In this document: positions 53,755 through 64,000 of the stretch, piece by piece
Numbering within the stretch: position 1 is the stretch's first letter
Layout of the letters: every line of letters begins with the position of its first letter
Source: Ceratodon purpureus
Taxonomy: Eukaryota > Streptophyta > Bryopsida > Pseudoditrichales > Ditrichaceae
DNA: 64,000 bases
NCBI GenBank assembly: GCA_014871385.1
Contig: CM026426.1
Coordinates: forward strand, 44,688,484 to 44,752,483
Direction of reading: 5' to 3'
The notes under the pieces: model-generated
Told to the model about the DNA's origin: nothing
The model's input: the letters and a program-made list of their open reading frames with translations, nothing else
The model's database searches: none
Position numbers and translations under genes: made by a program

Positions 53755-56700
53755 TGTCGGAACACGGAAACGCAACTAACATCCGGATAGCACTCCAATT
53801 GAGCAAAAACTTCCGTATTGTCACTACGTTCCGAGTATCGTCCAGGGACTCAATAGTGTTTCACCAAGTAGTTACTCCTAATAGTTCCGTGCCTTGCCAC
53901 TACTCGGATAGTGTCTCCCGAACGTAACTCCTTGACTATCTCTCTCTCTCTTTCTCTTTCTCGTCAGGTGTTTTGTCCACAAACCCAACGTCTCCGAACA
54001 GCTACCGTCTCACAACTGTCCCAGAGTACTCTGGCCAGCAGGTCACACAGACGACCACTTCCGATCCGTGAGACTACAACGACAAACCAATCCGGATCTG
54101 GGAGAACCAGGATCCGATTATCCCTAGGCGACCCCTGCCACGTTCCAAATCCCCCTCTCATAGTGTACGGAACCTCTTCAAAAGTTCAGGGAGCCCGATC
54201 AAGTACCCCTCGATCCGCTTCGACCTTAGCGACGGCTATTCCGCGTGAGGTTGGATTGGGGACGGAACAGTGAGGCTTCACTCCTACGACAATCCACTAA
54301 ATCTTCCCGCTCAATCCCATTACAATTCCGGTTCGGGTCTCGTCACAACTCCCATCACCTTCCTATCCGAGCTACAGCGGAACTCTCATATCCTTCCCGG
54401 ATCATTCACACTTAACTAGAAACCACGCACAGTACTTGCAAAACACAAATACTTTACTGATAAGGAATATAGGGAGAAAACATGCAAAACTAAGACCCAG
54501 ACTACATCGCCTTCCCCGTTTAAGTAAGCAGGGGCTTTCACAAAAGCGGTGGCGCCGGCAGTTCGATCAAAAACCCTCATCCCTAATTATCTACCTAGAA
54601 TCCTACTTTACGAATAATCCGGATCTCCCGATCCGAAACCTACTCCTATAAATCCGGAAAGTGACGGCCAGTTGCAGCGAGAGGAATCTACCCCATCTTC
54701 ATCTTCTTGTGGCTCTCCTGCTCTCGGTCCTTCTCCTTCGACCTGGCCATCCGTGGCTCGGATCCTTTTGTCCTCGCTGCCCGTTCCGCCTGACGCCTAG
54801 CACTCCATTCCGCCTTTGACTCCTTCGCCTTGGCCTCCAAGGAAAGCCGGGTAACGACTCGGTTCTTGGGAGATTTGGGAGACTTCGGCAACATATGCGA
54901 GGAAGGGGTTCCGGACGTAGGGGTCTGAGTCCCAGTTCCGGCTGTCCCAACCGGGGAGCTCGCATAGGATTCCGAGTCGGACCCGGAAATCGTAATGGGT
55001 CCCTTCTCCGCTGGATCCTTTCTCTTCCTCAAAACTCTCCAAGCACCGGAACTGTCAGCAGGGGAGTCCACCACTGGCGTTCCGGTGGGTGTAGGAGTCA
55101 CCGTTCCGGTCTGGGCTGTGGATGAAGCGGTAAGTGCCCCCTCCTGAGTCATTCGGATCCGTCTGGTTGGTGAAATGGCCCTTTCCCATTCCGCTCGTGC
55201 TACCTCCTCTTGGTAAGTTGGAATGATTACCGACGATCCGAGTGTTGGGAGAACAACCGGCTGCGCGGGCATGGTTACCTCTTCCGTAACCGTCCGCTCC
55301 TCGAATCGCCTAACGGTGACTGTAGTCCCTGTCACTTCCGCCTGACCGGTGGGGATCGCGCAGCCTTGCTGAGCCGTGCTGGCTCCGGGTGACGCCACCT
55401 GTCCTTCGTGTTCCCGAATCATCTCCGCGATCGTCAGGACCGGTTTGAAGATATCCGAGTCGACCGTCATCTGCTCCTCAAGCTGGAGGTTGCGCTCCAT
55501 TGGGGTCCTGAATGCTACACCGCGGGATTCCCCTACAATGGTCCGAGAGGAAGATCCGGGAAACGGATAGTTCCGACAAATTGCTCCGACGCTGGGACTT
55601 CCGACTCACGGATTGAGCAGTTGCCAAACCTTCTTCAGAATCTGGTTCATTAAGTGCTCGCATTTGGAGAGGATCGTGATGATCTTCTACTTGTTCTCCA
55701 AATCTGCAGGTTGCAATACATTCTCGTCGAACAACCGGGCCTTGTTGACTATAGCACCCGGATTCCCTACCAACTTCCGAAGCTCATCCAAGGTCTCCTC
55801 CTGTTCGGCATGGAACTTCCGGATCTCCTCGCTCTTCGTCGCCAGTTCCCTCGTAAGCTCCTGCAACTGAAGCTCCAACTGCTTCTTCTCACTCCGAAGC
55901 TTCGGGGCGTCCTTCAAAAGCTCCACTTCTCGGATCACCTCTTCCGGTAAATAGCCCCCGAGCCACGTGCAGACTCTCCTGAACAGCGTCTCGATCCAGT
56001 CGTAAGAGGCCTGCGCCTGATGAGTTTCCTCCCAAATTCCCCGGAACGGTTCAATCGGAAATATTCGATCGGAGCTGACCTCCTTCCGTTCTGCATCTCC
56101 CCAGGCCGTAAAAGGCTCCGCGTGCTGCAACGTAGCGCGTTCCGATTGTGACTTGGAGTGGGCCTTCCTAGCGCCGGGATTCGGATTGATCGCCGTATCA
56201 TCATCCCCTTCTGTAGACGCTGTATCCGAGGTTTCGCCGTGCGGTACGACATCCATCCCTAACGGAATCTCCTGAAAATTGAGGAAGTTCTTAGCTGTCG
56301 TATAATTCTCCTCCTCCTAATTTATCAGCAAACTATACGCGTGATAGAGGTGGTAGAGAAAAGGGGTGATTGGAGTCGGCTTCTTTCCGATCGAGGGCAC
56401 CAACTTCTGCACAGTTTCCGCCATGAGCGCGGCCCAATTCACCAGACCCTCTCCCGTGTACGCTCCGAGGATGGTGTTTCCGACAGTGATGGTGACCTGT
56501 TCCGGTTTCAAAGGATACAGGATCGGAACGAGGAAGGCTAGGACCTGTCTCTGTCTCCTATCCTTACAGGCGTCTATCGGGTACCCGTTGTTCTTATGGA
56601 TCTCCCCGTGGAACCTATCCTGTACGTACTTATCCGTCCGGGTTTCCCAAAGGAGCCCGTTCTGCTTAAAACAGTAAGTTTCCGCCCACTGTTCCGCGCA

Positions 56701-57435
56701 CCATAGCGTGGGCTTGCCTCGGATCGTGTTGTCCCACCTATTGTCCAGCCCGTCCAGGATCTCCGCCACCATCGCCTCATCTTTCAGCAACCATGGCCGT
56801 GACAGCAACCCCTCGCACCTCATCCAGGTGAGGTCGTCAATCAACTCGTTCATCGCTGACTCTCTCTCCGGAGTGGTGGGGCTAAGAACTCTACACTGAA
56901 CGTGCGCCATTTCTACGCCTCACTTCTCTCCCTTTACGGTCCGACAACAAGAAACCCGGCAATCCAACTGCCAGTGAATCGGAAAAGACAAAACACCTCA
57001 CCGCTCTTTCACTCTCTACTTCCAGTCCGCAAAAAAGGAACTCTAAACCCTAACATTCCCGCTTATATATCCAGGGTATCATAAACGCTGCGGCGGCCCG
57101 TAATTGCAGCCGCCACCGTACCGAGCTCGGCACTTATCCGAGTCATGATGACTTCCGCGTCGTCTCGGATCCTAGACGCAGTTACAGTCACGGTCAGTTC
57201 TCGGATCTTTGACCCGTTCCGAGTTTTCTCTTCCGAGTTCCGGGACCAAGGTTCCGAGTATACTTTCCTGCGTTAATTGTTTTAAGGTTCCTGGGGTATC
57301 CGGTTTGTGCTAACTCTTAATGCGGCTAGTGCCTAGCTAGTTTTTACCTAATTAACCAAAAAAAATGAAAATTAAATGAAATTTTAACTCTGGATTAGGC
57401 TCTTCCGATTTATTCTGAGTTTCTCGGATCCCACA
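53755..57435 (-). mobile_element. Solo LTR of the inner element's family, reverse orientation
   Basis: It starts (minus strand) TGTGGGATCCGAG at 57435 and ends CGACA at 53755; length 3681 bp. The flanks 53750-53754 and 57436-57440 are both ACCAA, a perfect 5-bp duplication. No internal element sequence remains, so it arose by recombination between two LTRs. It is more diverged from the inner LTRs than they are from each other. Confidence 0.93.
54688..56910 (-). pseudogene. LTR-encoded accessory protein, decayed copy in the solo LTR
   Basis: The minus-strand frame 56910-56317 holds the first ~197 residues, then breaks. The frames 56256-55687 and 55500-54688 carry the linker/coiled coil and tail. 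Counting by eye, about four fifths of the first 195 residues match the inner LTR copy, with the core landmarks (RWDNTIRGKPTLW, QVLAFLVPILYP, VNWAALMAE) unchanged. The three frames are separated by stops or shifts. Confidence 0.85.
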
Positions 57436-57587
57436 ACCAAGTTCAGGTCGTTCTGAATATTCAAAGTCACTGTGCGAGTCCAAGGGTGTCTATCGTATTT
57501 CCTATCCATTCCCCGAAACTGCTTTGCAGCGGAGTGATGGCCGTGAGCACCTAGGGGTGGGAACTCGAAAATGACATCGCAGTTGTA

Positions 57588-58235
57588 CTAAGGTGGAAGG
57601 TACTGAACTTCCTGCATTCTAATTGCATTAAAATTTATGCGGGACTGAACACTCTTTGACCTCTTACGAGCGCTAAGCTTCATGAGGCATTGAACGACAC
57701 TTTCTGAAGGGGAGACTGCAACACTAGAAGGAATTGAGGACTCCACAGAGACAACCACCTCCTCACGATTATCATCTGCAATCAACAGTGTCTTCTCCTT
57801 GCTTTCATGGATCACGGAAATCTTTTCTGCGTTTTCACTATCGGAGTCATCACTCAGCTCATAGATGGTCTGAAGATGTGGCTCTGTCTTCACCTTCCTC
57901 AACAACGGTTTAGACTCAAGGCACACTGTTGTGGACGATTGGGGGGTAAGCAATTCAGTAGAGGCAGCTAGTAGAGACTCGGTGACTCCGTAAACTCTAT
58001 ACTTTCCAGGTTTTAGCATCCAGAACGTTACAATTTCATTCTGAGTTGACAACTGACCCACGGCATGCGAGAGAGCACCGGTGATATCGTCAAAGAACTC
58101 CTCTTCTACATGCAATGATTCCTCACAAAACCGAAATCGAAGACTCAGAGTGGTGGAACTGATCATAGCGCGGCCATCTACACCCAGAGGAAAGGTCATC
58201 GGAACGGAATGCAAATCCGCACAAAGATATGCCAT
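57588..58235 (-). CDS. Unrecognised ORF, acidic and Ser-rich
   Basis: The first ATG on the minus strand is 58235, giving about 215 residues. The N-terminal half may be globular (FDDITGALSHAVGQL, FWMLKPGKYRVYGV). The C-terminal half is acidic/Ser-rich (ELSDDSDSENAEK) and ends with a basic ARKRSK patch. No family is recognised. It may be a host or transposon exon. Confidence 0.4.
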   Translation of the reverse strand: MAYLCADLHSVPMTFPLGVDGRAMISSTTLSLRFRFCEESLHVEEEFFDDITGALSHAVGQLSTQNEIVTFWMLKPGKYRVYGVTESLLAASTELLTPQSSTTVCLESKPLLRKVKTEPHLQTIYELSDDSDSENAEKISVIHESKEKTLLIADDNREEVVVSVESSIPSSVAVSPSESVVQCLMKLSARKRSKSVQSRINFNAIRMQEVQYLPP

Positions 58236-58635
58236 CGTGTTCAGATTAAGGGGCACGTGCAACAATGAGGTCTGTAAAGAGGAATTTTCCAGTGGTGAAG
58301 TATGACGCCAAATTCAATCATTGAGTGGTTATCTACAAGTGGTGGAATAGAAAAGAAACCAAACTTGCATGCTATAGCACTGTAATCTTAATGAGACGCT
58401 TTGTACGTACTTAGTTTGGCAACTGTAATTTATTACATTTGGATTAGTACACGTACCCGCCCTAATCAGCAGAATTAATCCAGAGGCTGGGATACGACAG
58501 TCATGACTGATTATGACAACAACTTCCTATAATATTATCCTCAAAAATCGAATGAAATAATTCAGTGTTACATTGGAACCACTCAATTCATAATGGTCTA
58601 GAAGTAACTAATAAAAGCAACCCCTGGGACCTATA

Positions 58636-59142
58636 TCACATTTGACGAGTGCGTTTCATAGATCTCTGAGCGGCAGCGGAATCATTATCACTATCTTCTT
58701 CTCGTCCTTCTATGCTATGAATTGCTCGGCATCCTCTACTCTGTAGCTTACGTCCTTTGGGCCGGGGGGTACTTCTTAAAAGAAGTCTGGAATATGTTCC
58801 AGGCTTGATGACCCCGACATTTGCGTACGCATGGGAAGCATTACTAGAAATGCCCTCGGACTCCTGAACTTCAACAGTGGCTGCTGGCAACGACCGGTCG
58901 CACTCCTTTGCGTCCAAAGTCATCACATCCGAGTGTATGATCGGTGCCTTGCACTGGGTGCAATCAGGCAACTTGGACTCCTCAATTGGTTCAAAAGGCC
59001 CGTCTAAATTAACTAAGGACATGCTCTCCTCTCTCTCCTGCTGTGTAACCGGAACTGAATGAGTACGGGATTGATGCGGGTCCATCACATCAGGAGTAAA
59101 AAAATCATGTGAAAAGTCCGATACTGAATGTGGCGTTCGCAT
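58636..59142 (-). CDS. Unrecognised ORF, 168 residues
   Basis: The minus-strand ATG is at 59142. It contains a CTQC pair in the middle and a basic C-terminus (RPKGRKL, SMKRTRQ). It lies upstream of and co-directional with the ORF at 57588-58235, so both may be exons of one gene; the ~400-bp gap between them is AT-rich. No function can be assigned. Confidence 0.4.
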   Translation of the reverse strand: MRTPHSVSDFSHDFFTPDVMDPHQSRTHSVPVTQQEREESMSLVNLDGPFEPIEESKLPDCTQCKAPIIHSDVMTLDAKECDRSLPAATVEVQESEGISSNASHAYANVGVIKPGTYSRLLLRSTPRPKGRKLQSRGCRAIHSIEGREEDSDNDSAAAQRSMKRTRQM

Positions 59143-59488
59143 ATCTTATATAGAGATTGACATAACTTGACATTGGATTGAGGCATTCTGTTTTGAATTT
59201 AAGCGGGTATAAATAAAGGGGTTTAAGTAAATGCAAGCGGCATATCAAAGACGGCAACTTTGAAGATATTCTTCTTAACATGCAGTAAACAGCTGACAGT
59301 ATGAAAGTTGAACTAACTTTGTCTGTACAACAGTAATTAAGTCTTGGTTACCGGATCTTAACCATGATATGCGCTGTAATGTTATCAAGCTGTCGAGTAC
59401 ATATGAACATTTGGTCAGTTCATAGATTGTTCAAGCATAGCAATGTCATGGATAAAAGAGCGGGTCTTATTTTAGCATACAAGCAGAG

Positions 59489-59755
59489 ATGATAACCAGA
59501 TCGGGTGCAAAAGCTAAGCTAGAATCTAGAAAAGAGCGACGTCTAGAGAGGTTACAGAAGTTAGCGCTTAGAGACGGCATAGCTACTCCATATAATTTGC
59601 GTTCAACCATGGGGAGGAAGGGAGGAAACTCTAGTAAGGTTGTTACTTGGGGAGAAGGGGGTGACGGTGATGCGTTTGATGAAGCCGAGGTCCAGCCAAA
59701 GGAACTTCAGTTTCTTGCCGACGGCGGTTGTTCAACTTTAATAGAGACTACGAAG
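59489..59755 (+). CDS. Probable first exon of an unrecognised gene
   Basis: The ATG at 59489 opens a basic, Arg/Lys/Leu-rich N-terminus (MITRSGAKAKLESRKERRLE). The frame reaches a textbook donor AAG|GTAAGT at 59753-59761. No downstream exon could be assigned with confidence. Confidence 0.4.
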
Positions 59756-60135
59756 GTAAGTTACGTTGATATGTAGTTCACATTCCAGTCACGTAGTTGA
59801 TTTCATATATTATTCACTGATTACTACTTCACGTTAAAAAGAGACTTGTTCCAGCTAGAACGAATTTTGACGTCCATATTCTAGTCACTTCATGCATTTT
59901 ATTCAGAGTAGACTCAAGAGTACTAAACGAGTACATAATAGTTTAATTACATCATCTAGGGCAAGGGGACCTTAGGCAGTCGGTACACAAGGCACATGAG
60001 CCCATCGAGGTTGTCTTCAGAAACCCTGGTTCACTAGGTAATGCTAGGCCTCGAGGCATCCACCTCCTTGCAAGATTTGCAAAGTGATAGCTCTGAAAAC
60101 GCAATCACCGAACCTGTTCTAAGCTAGTGGAATTG
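59756..60135. other. Non-coding spacer or intron
   Basis: Nothing is supported here beyond the splice donor at its start. Confidence 0.4.
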
Positions 60136-60235
60136 TTTTGGAGGAAGGGGATTCGCAGGAAGGGGATTGGCAGGAAGGGGCTTTGGCAGGAAGGGGCTTT
60201 GGAGGAAGGGGCTTTGCAGGAAGGGGCTTTGCAAG
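60136..60235. repeat. Minisatellite, 15-16 bp unit
   Basis: Six tandem units of AGGAAGGGGCTTTGC and close variants. Confidence 0.85.
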
Positions 60236-60719
60236 TTCGACAGAGGTGCGCTCGACCCCAGTTTCAGAAGTCGGATTCGCATTCCTTCTACCCTAAGCCG
60301 TCTCAAAGGATGGTGGAATTAGGCGCCTCAAGCGCTGGACGTGAAGAGATCGAACTTGATGGAGACTAGGTAATGTGACCAGAAGGGATTTATTTGCTGC
60401 TTTCTCTCCACGGGTCTCCTTGATCATGTATAGATAGAACCCATCATGCGTTGGTGACACTTGGTCCAGTGGATATTCTTTACAAGCGCAAGCCTAGAAA
60501 ATGAGATAGGGATTAGGTGTGGTCGGAGAGGAACATAGTGGTTATCATTACGTGATGTAGTAAATCGATGTCGTGGGCTGTACATGTGCTAGTGAGCTAC
60601 CATTTGTAGGGTTCTTGATCTGCATTATATGACTTTGTACTTCTGTCCAAGCATAGGCTGATTTGCGAACATTCTCCCCTACTCTACTTGGATACAAATC
60701 TGAATGCAAATTTTAATGA

Positions 60720-60905
60720 AAAGGCCCGAGCAGACTCGCAGCCCGCACTTGAAGGTGCTAGAGTTCGGTAGTGTAACCAGGTAAAAGGGGCCGAGCAGAG
60801 TCGCAGCACGCTCTTCAAGGTAACAGAATTTGGTAGTCTAATCAGGTGAAAGGGCCCGAGTAGACTCGCAGCAGGCTCTTCAAGAAATTAGCATTAGGAG
60901 AAAAA
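60720..60905. repeat. 65-bp tandem repeat, first cluster
   Basis: About 2.7 units beginning GGCCCGAGCAGACTCGCAGC and ending TCGGTAGTGTAACCAGGT..AAG. The same unit recurs at 61570-61885. The flanking 60370-60720 holds no gene I can support. Confidence 0.85.
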
Positions 60906-61569
60906 TGGGGTCAAAATAAGGCCGTGTAAGCCTGCCCTTTCTAGGTGAACTCCCTACTTTGGGCACCTCTGCCGCTGGCAGCGGATGCCAGAGTTGCTGC
61001 CCGCACAGAACTGCGTGGTGCACTCACAACAAAGGTCCTCGGAATATTAGGTGAGACATGAATGCCTCGGCTCGGGCTTTGGTCCCAAGTGGGCAGGTTG
61101 TGTCAGCACGACACTGTAGATGTGCCCTCCACACGCCTCGCTCGGAGGTCATTGGTTCGAGCCCCCGTGGCGATTGCTGGCACCACGGTGGCAGTGGACG
61201 TGCCACGTCAAAAAGTACGCGGGCAGCGCCTGTTTTTTTCTCTCACGTGCCGCTTACACGGCCTTTTTGTGACCTGATTTTTCTCCTAATGAATGAGGTA
61301 CTGTAACGTCACTTCTTGTTGGGTTTCCATGTGGCCCTATTATTTGTTTCTGTCAAGGTATACGTGTGTTTCGGTTCAACTGGATGAAGTCAAGTAAGTA
61401 TGGTCTTATGGTTGGGGCATATGGACCATCACATTTGGGCATGTAAAGATTCTAGGACTGTTCTAAATCACAGCATATACAAGGAAATCATAGCCATTTG
61501 AAATGTCATTATTGCCTCTTCGTAGGTCATCATAGCCATATCGTAGGTCATCATAGCGATTCCAAAGAT

Positions 61570-61885
61570 CATCAGACTTGCAGCACGCACTTGAAGGTGA
61601 TAGAATTCGCTAGTGTAACGAGGTGGAAGGGCCCGAGCAGACTCGCAGCAGGCACTTGATGGTATGAGATTTCGGTAGTGTAACCAGGTGGAAGGGCCCG
61701 CGCAGACTTGCAGCACGCACCTCTAGAAATTGGAAGTCGGTAGTGTAACTAGGTGGAAGGGCCCGAGCAGACTCGCAGCAGGCACTTGAATGTAGGAGAA
61801 TTCGGTAGTGTAGCCAGGTGGAAGGGCCCGAGCGGACTCGCAGCAGGTACTTGAAGGTAGTAGAATTCAATAGTGTAACAAAGGT
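61570..61885. repeat. 65-bp tandem repeat, second cluster
   Basis: About 4.7 units of the same family, each with CGCAGCAGGCACTTGAAGGT and TTCGGTAGTGTAACCAGGTG. The cluster is bordered on both sides by short repeats built on GGTCATCATAGC (61520-61575 and 61880-61920). The 660 bp between the clusters have no gene I can support. Confidence 0.85.
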
Positions 61886-62089
61886 CATCATAGCAATGTC
61901 GAAGATCATCATAGCCATCAGTTACAGAATGTCAAGCACTGACCATCTTTCTTATTGCAGAGATTTCTGTCGGGCTAACAATCTCCCAGTTGGATTCTAA
62001 CAATCATACTTTCCCGTTCACTTGCAGGTGGAGCAGCAATATTCGTTTAACACCACCTACACAGAGCTGACCATAGAAAAGTGGTAACT

Positions 62090-63549
62090 CATAGCCACGG
62101 CGAAGATCAGATGGCTTCAGTTCTTCAACTCCTCTGCGGCCACCCGTGAGGCCCGTAAGATCCCACCGAAGCCCGTCAACGAAGAGAGGCTGACATCCTG
62201 GCTCGCGAGGGCAACTTTCTGGGCAGAGGTACGTTGCTATTCATTTAGCACTTCAAATGTTTTGACTTGGATATATAATAACTAGATTCTAGCTGATTGC
62301 TGTGCAATGTTGCACATTTCAACTATCAGAGCAGGCGTCCGCAAGTTTTGACGAGATTGTGCGACAGGACCAAGTCAGTATTGACATGACAGTCTCCACT
62401 GAGCCGATGACTCTGGTAGCTTACGTGGAAGACTGCCGAATGAAGCTTTGGGACCACGTTTTCAATTCATACTTCTGAGGAACCGAAGGTTTCCAGAAAC
62501 AACTCAAATTTCGGGAGTTCAAGGGATCAGATCTCGTTGTCAGACGACTTCTTTTCAAGTGTACCCTTATGTTCCATTGGTTTGCACAATCGTGAGGTTC
62601 ATAAGTTCCACTGGTTAGTGCTTCGTTATTGAGAATCCTTAAAATTGCGTGGCCGCTATGGTAATCATTTGTGCCACTCAAATGGTTTCAAGTATGCTTA
62701 TTAGAATATGCTTTATACATAATGACCAGAAAGGCTCCATTTGCTATGCAAATTGTGACCATGCTAGGCTTTTAATCACCGTGCCATGCCCGCGATGTCT
62801 ATGCTTACCATGCTTTCGATTACCCTTCTATGTTGCCTCTGTTTATCATGCTACGCATAACATGCTGCAAAGGGATCGGGTTATGGTGCTCATGAAACTG
62901 GTGATGGAATTCTTGCAGATATTTCAAGTATGAGCTCTTGGCCAAGCAGGCAATCAGAAAAGAGAATCTCCCAATTTTTCTTACTGCATGGGTCGACACA
63001 TCGAATGAAGCATGCATGTTCTCAGCTTCACAGCAGCGGACATGGACAACTTCTCATCTTACTGCTGGAGCATGGTACTTGGACTGTGTGCCAAGTTTTA
63101 CTCCATCCTTCGAAATCGAGGTGCGGAAGTTGAGGGATGCCATCGGTGAGACTGGTATTGAAATGGTGGATTTTCAAGGGATAGAGGTTGAAACTGAGCG
63201 GGCCAAGGCTCTTAAGAGAAGGATCGAGGAGGACCGGAAGAAGGCCTAGAAAGTAAGAGAAGCCAAGGAGAGGGCAAAGCAAAAGGAGCTGGAGAAGGAG
63301 CTGAAAGCAAAGGAAAAATCGGGCAGAAAGGTCAAGAAGAAAATCAACACCCCAGGTCAGGATGATAAGAATAGTCCTTCTGGCAATTCCGGGCAGAAAG
63401 AGAAAAACAACTCAAGGGGTACAAAAAGAGGATCTTCCTATGATCAACTCAATCAACTCTTGGAATTCAACGATGCTGGGGAGTGTCTCCTGAACGACGA
63501 GCTAAATCCTCAACTCATCCCTCAAAGATGTCCTCGCAGGCAGTGGTAA
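62090..63549 (+). pseudogene. Unrecognised intron-containing gene, apparently broken
   Basis: Three exon-like blocks lie on the plus strand. The first is about 62100-62228, ending at a GTACGT donor (RWLQFFNSSAATREARK ... LARATFWAE). The second is about 62331-62478, after a CTATCAG acceptor and ending in a stop. The third is about 62921-63549, after a CTTGCAG acceptor (FKYELLAKQAIRKEN, EVRKLRDAIGETGIEMVDF). A TAG at 63247-63249 interrupts a Lys/Glu-rich coiled coil that continues in phase. No known domain. Confidence 0.4.
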
Positions 63550-64000
63550 TGAATTCACTCCCATGTACCTGGAGATCAAGCGTACCCTGCTTAAGGTAAT
63601 CCAGATCACATGCATTTCGAACTTGTTATAATTTTCGGATGAATTTGCTCATGCCATGATGCCATGGGCATCCCATGATGTGCCATGATGCCATGGTCAT
63701 GGCGGGTAAGGGCCTCTGCACCAGCTTGCTATTGAATTGCCCACCAGCTTGCTCTTGACCAGCCTGTTTAAATGATATTCCTTTGTCAAGTTTTGTGCTT
63801 TTTCTCCTGGTTTTCGTTCTTAATTTTATCCTTGTAACCTGGTGGCCCGGCTCGAGCAGAGTCTAGAGCAATGACACTACAGCCGATCTGAGTTGGCGTT
63901 TTGAAGTGTTGCGGGTATTTGCAGCTCAGTTTATTTAGAATCATGCTCGTAACAACCTCACGTGGTTTTCAATTTCAACCATACCACTAAGTTCTCTTGA
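63550..64000. other. Terminal stretch without recognised gene
   Basis: It contains a short ATGCCATG-rich tract at 63650-63705; nothing else is seen. Confidence 0.4.

Noticed and set aside
60127-60369. ORF through the 15-bp minisatellite
   Set aside because: The peptide is the repeat translated; there is no independent coding signal.
61060-61210. tRNA-like or SINE-like segment with a GGTTCGAGCC box at 61154-61163
   Set aside because: The B-box fits, but I could not fold a cloverleaf or find a convincing A-box, poly-A tail or flanking duplication.
1-64000. CRISPR arrays, bacterial operons, rRNA genes
   Set aside because: No regularly spaced identical direct repeats with unique spacers, no ribosome-binding-site-led gene strings and no rRNA landmarks were seen. 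Introns and transposon types indicate a plant-type nuclear genome.

Overview
This window looks like transposon-dense nuclear DNA of a streptophyte (a land plant or charophyte alga). The evidence is Ty3/gypsy LTR retrotransposons with a plant-type tRNA-Asp primer site, hAT and MULE DNA transposons, short GT-AG introns and AT-rich spacers. I cannot name the species. No ordinary host gene is certain.

Stratigraphy of the left two thirds: an old Ty3/gypsy element (171-42703) lies inside a TIR-like sequence (1-170 plus 42704-42790). It is about 12.75 kb once later insertions are subtracted, and it carries several premature stops. Two younger elements broke it. A 16.4-kb hAT transposon (1913-18319) sits in its gag frame, with an exact 8-bp target duplication (AGTGCGGC) and CAGGGTTGT termini. 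A 13.4-kb Ty3/gypsy element (22699-36061) sits in its reverse transcriptase, with an exact 5-bp duplication (CACCC) and near-identical 3653-bp LTRs.

The giant hAT is the most striking object. Besides a BED/DUF659/hAT-dimerisation transposase it carries three large unrelated reading frames: a divergent protein kinase, a 1056-residue RING-H2 protein, and a low-complexity/coiled-coil protein whose N-terminal domain resembles that of the RING protein. The genes form two convergent pairs around an AT-rich 2.5-kb centre. Each is preceded by a dense GGCCGTC array. In the three cargo genes the TATA-like box lies at the centre of a perfect inverted repeat.

The inner retrotransposon is equally unusual. 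A 731-codon ORF lies wholly inside each LTR. Gag and Pol share one frame, separated by a single UGA followed by CGG and a 9-bp stem, which resembles a plant-virus readthrough signal. A protein related to the LTR ORF occupies the env position, between pol and the 3' LTR, of the outer element. A reverse-oriented solo LTR of the same family (53755-57435, duplication ACCAA) holds a third, decayed copy of the ORF.

The right third (42704-64000) contains a decayed intron-bearing gene with motifs of beta-class DNA amino-methyltransferases, a decayed MULE whose left end resembles the sequence around the methyltransferase gene, a SWIM zinc-finger transposase remnant, several unrecognised ORFs or exons, and 65-bp tandem repeats.
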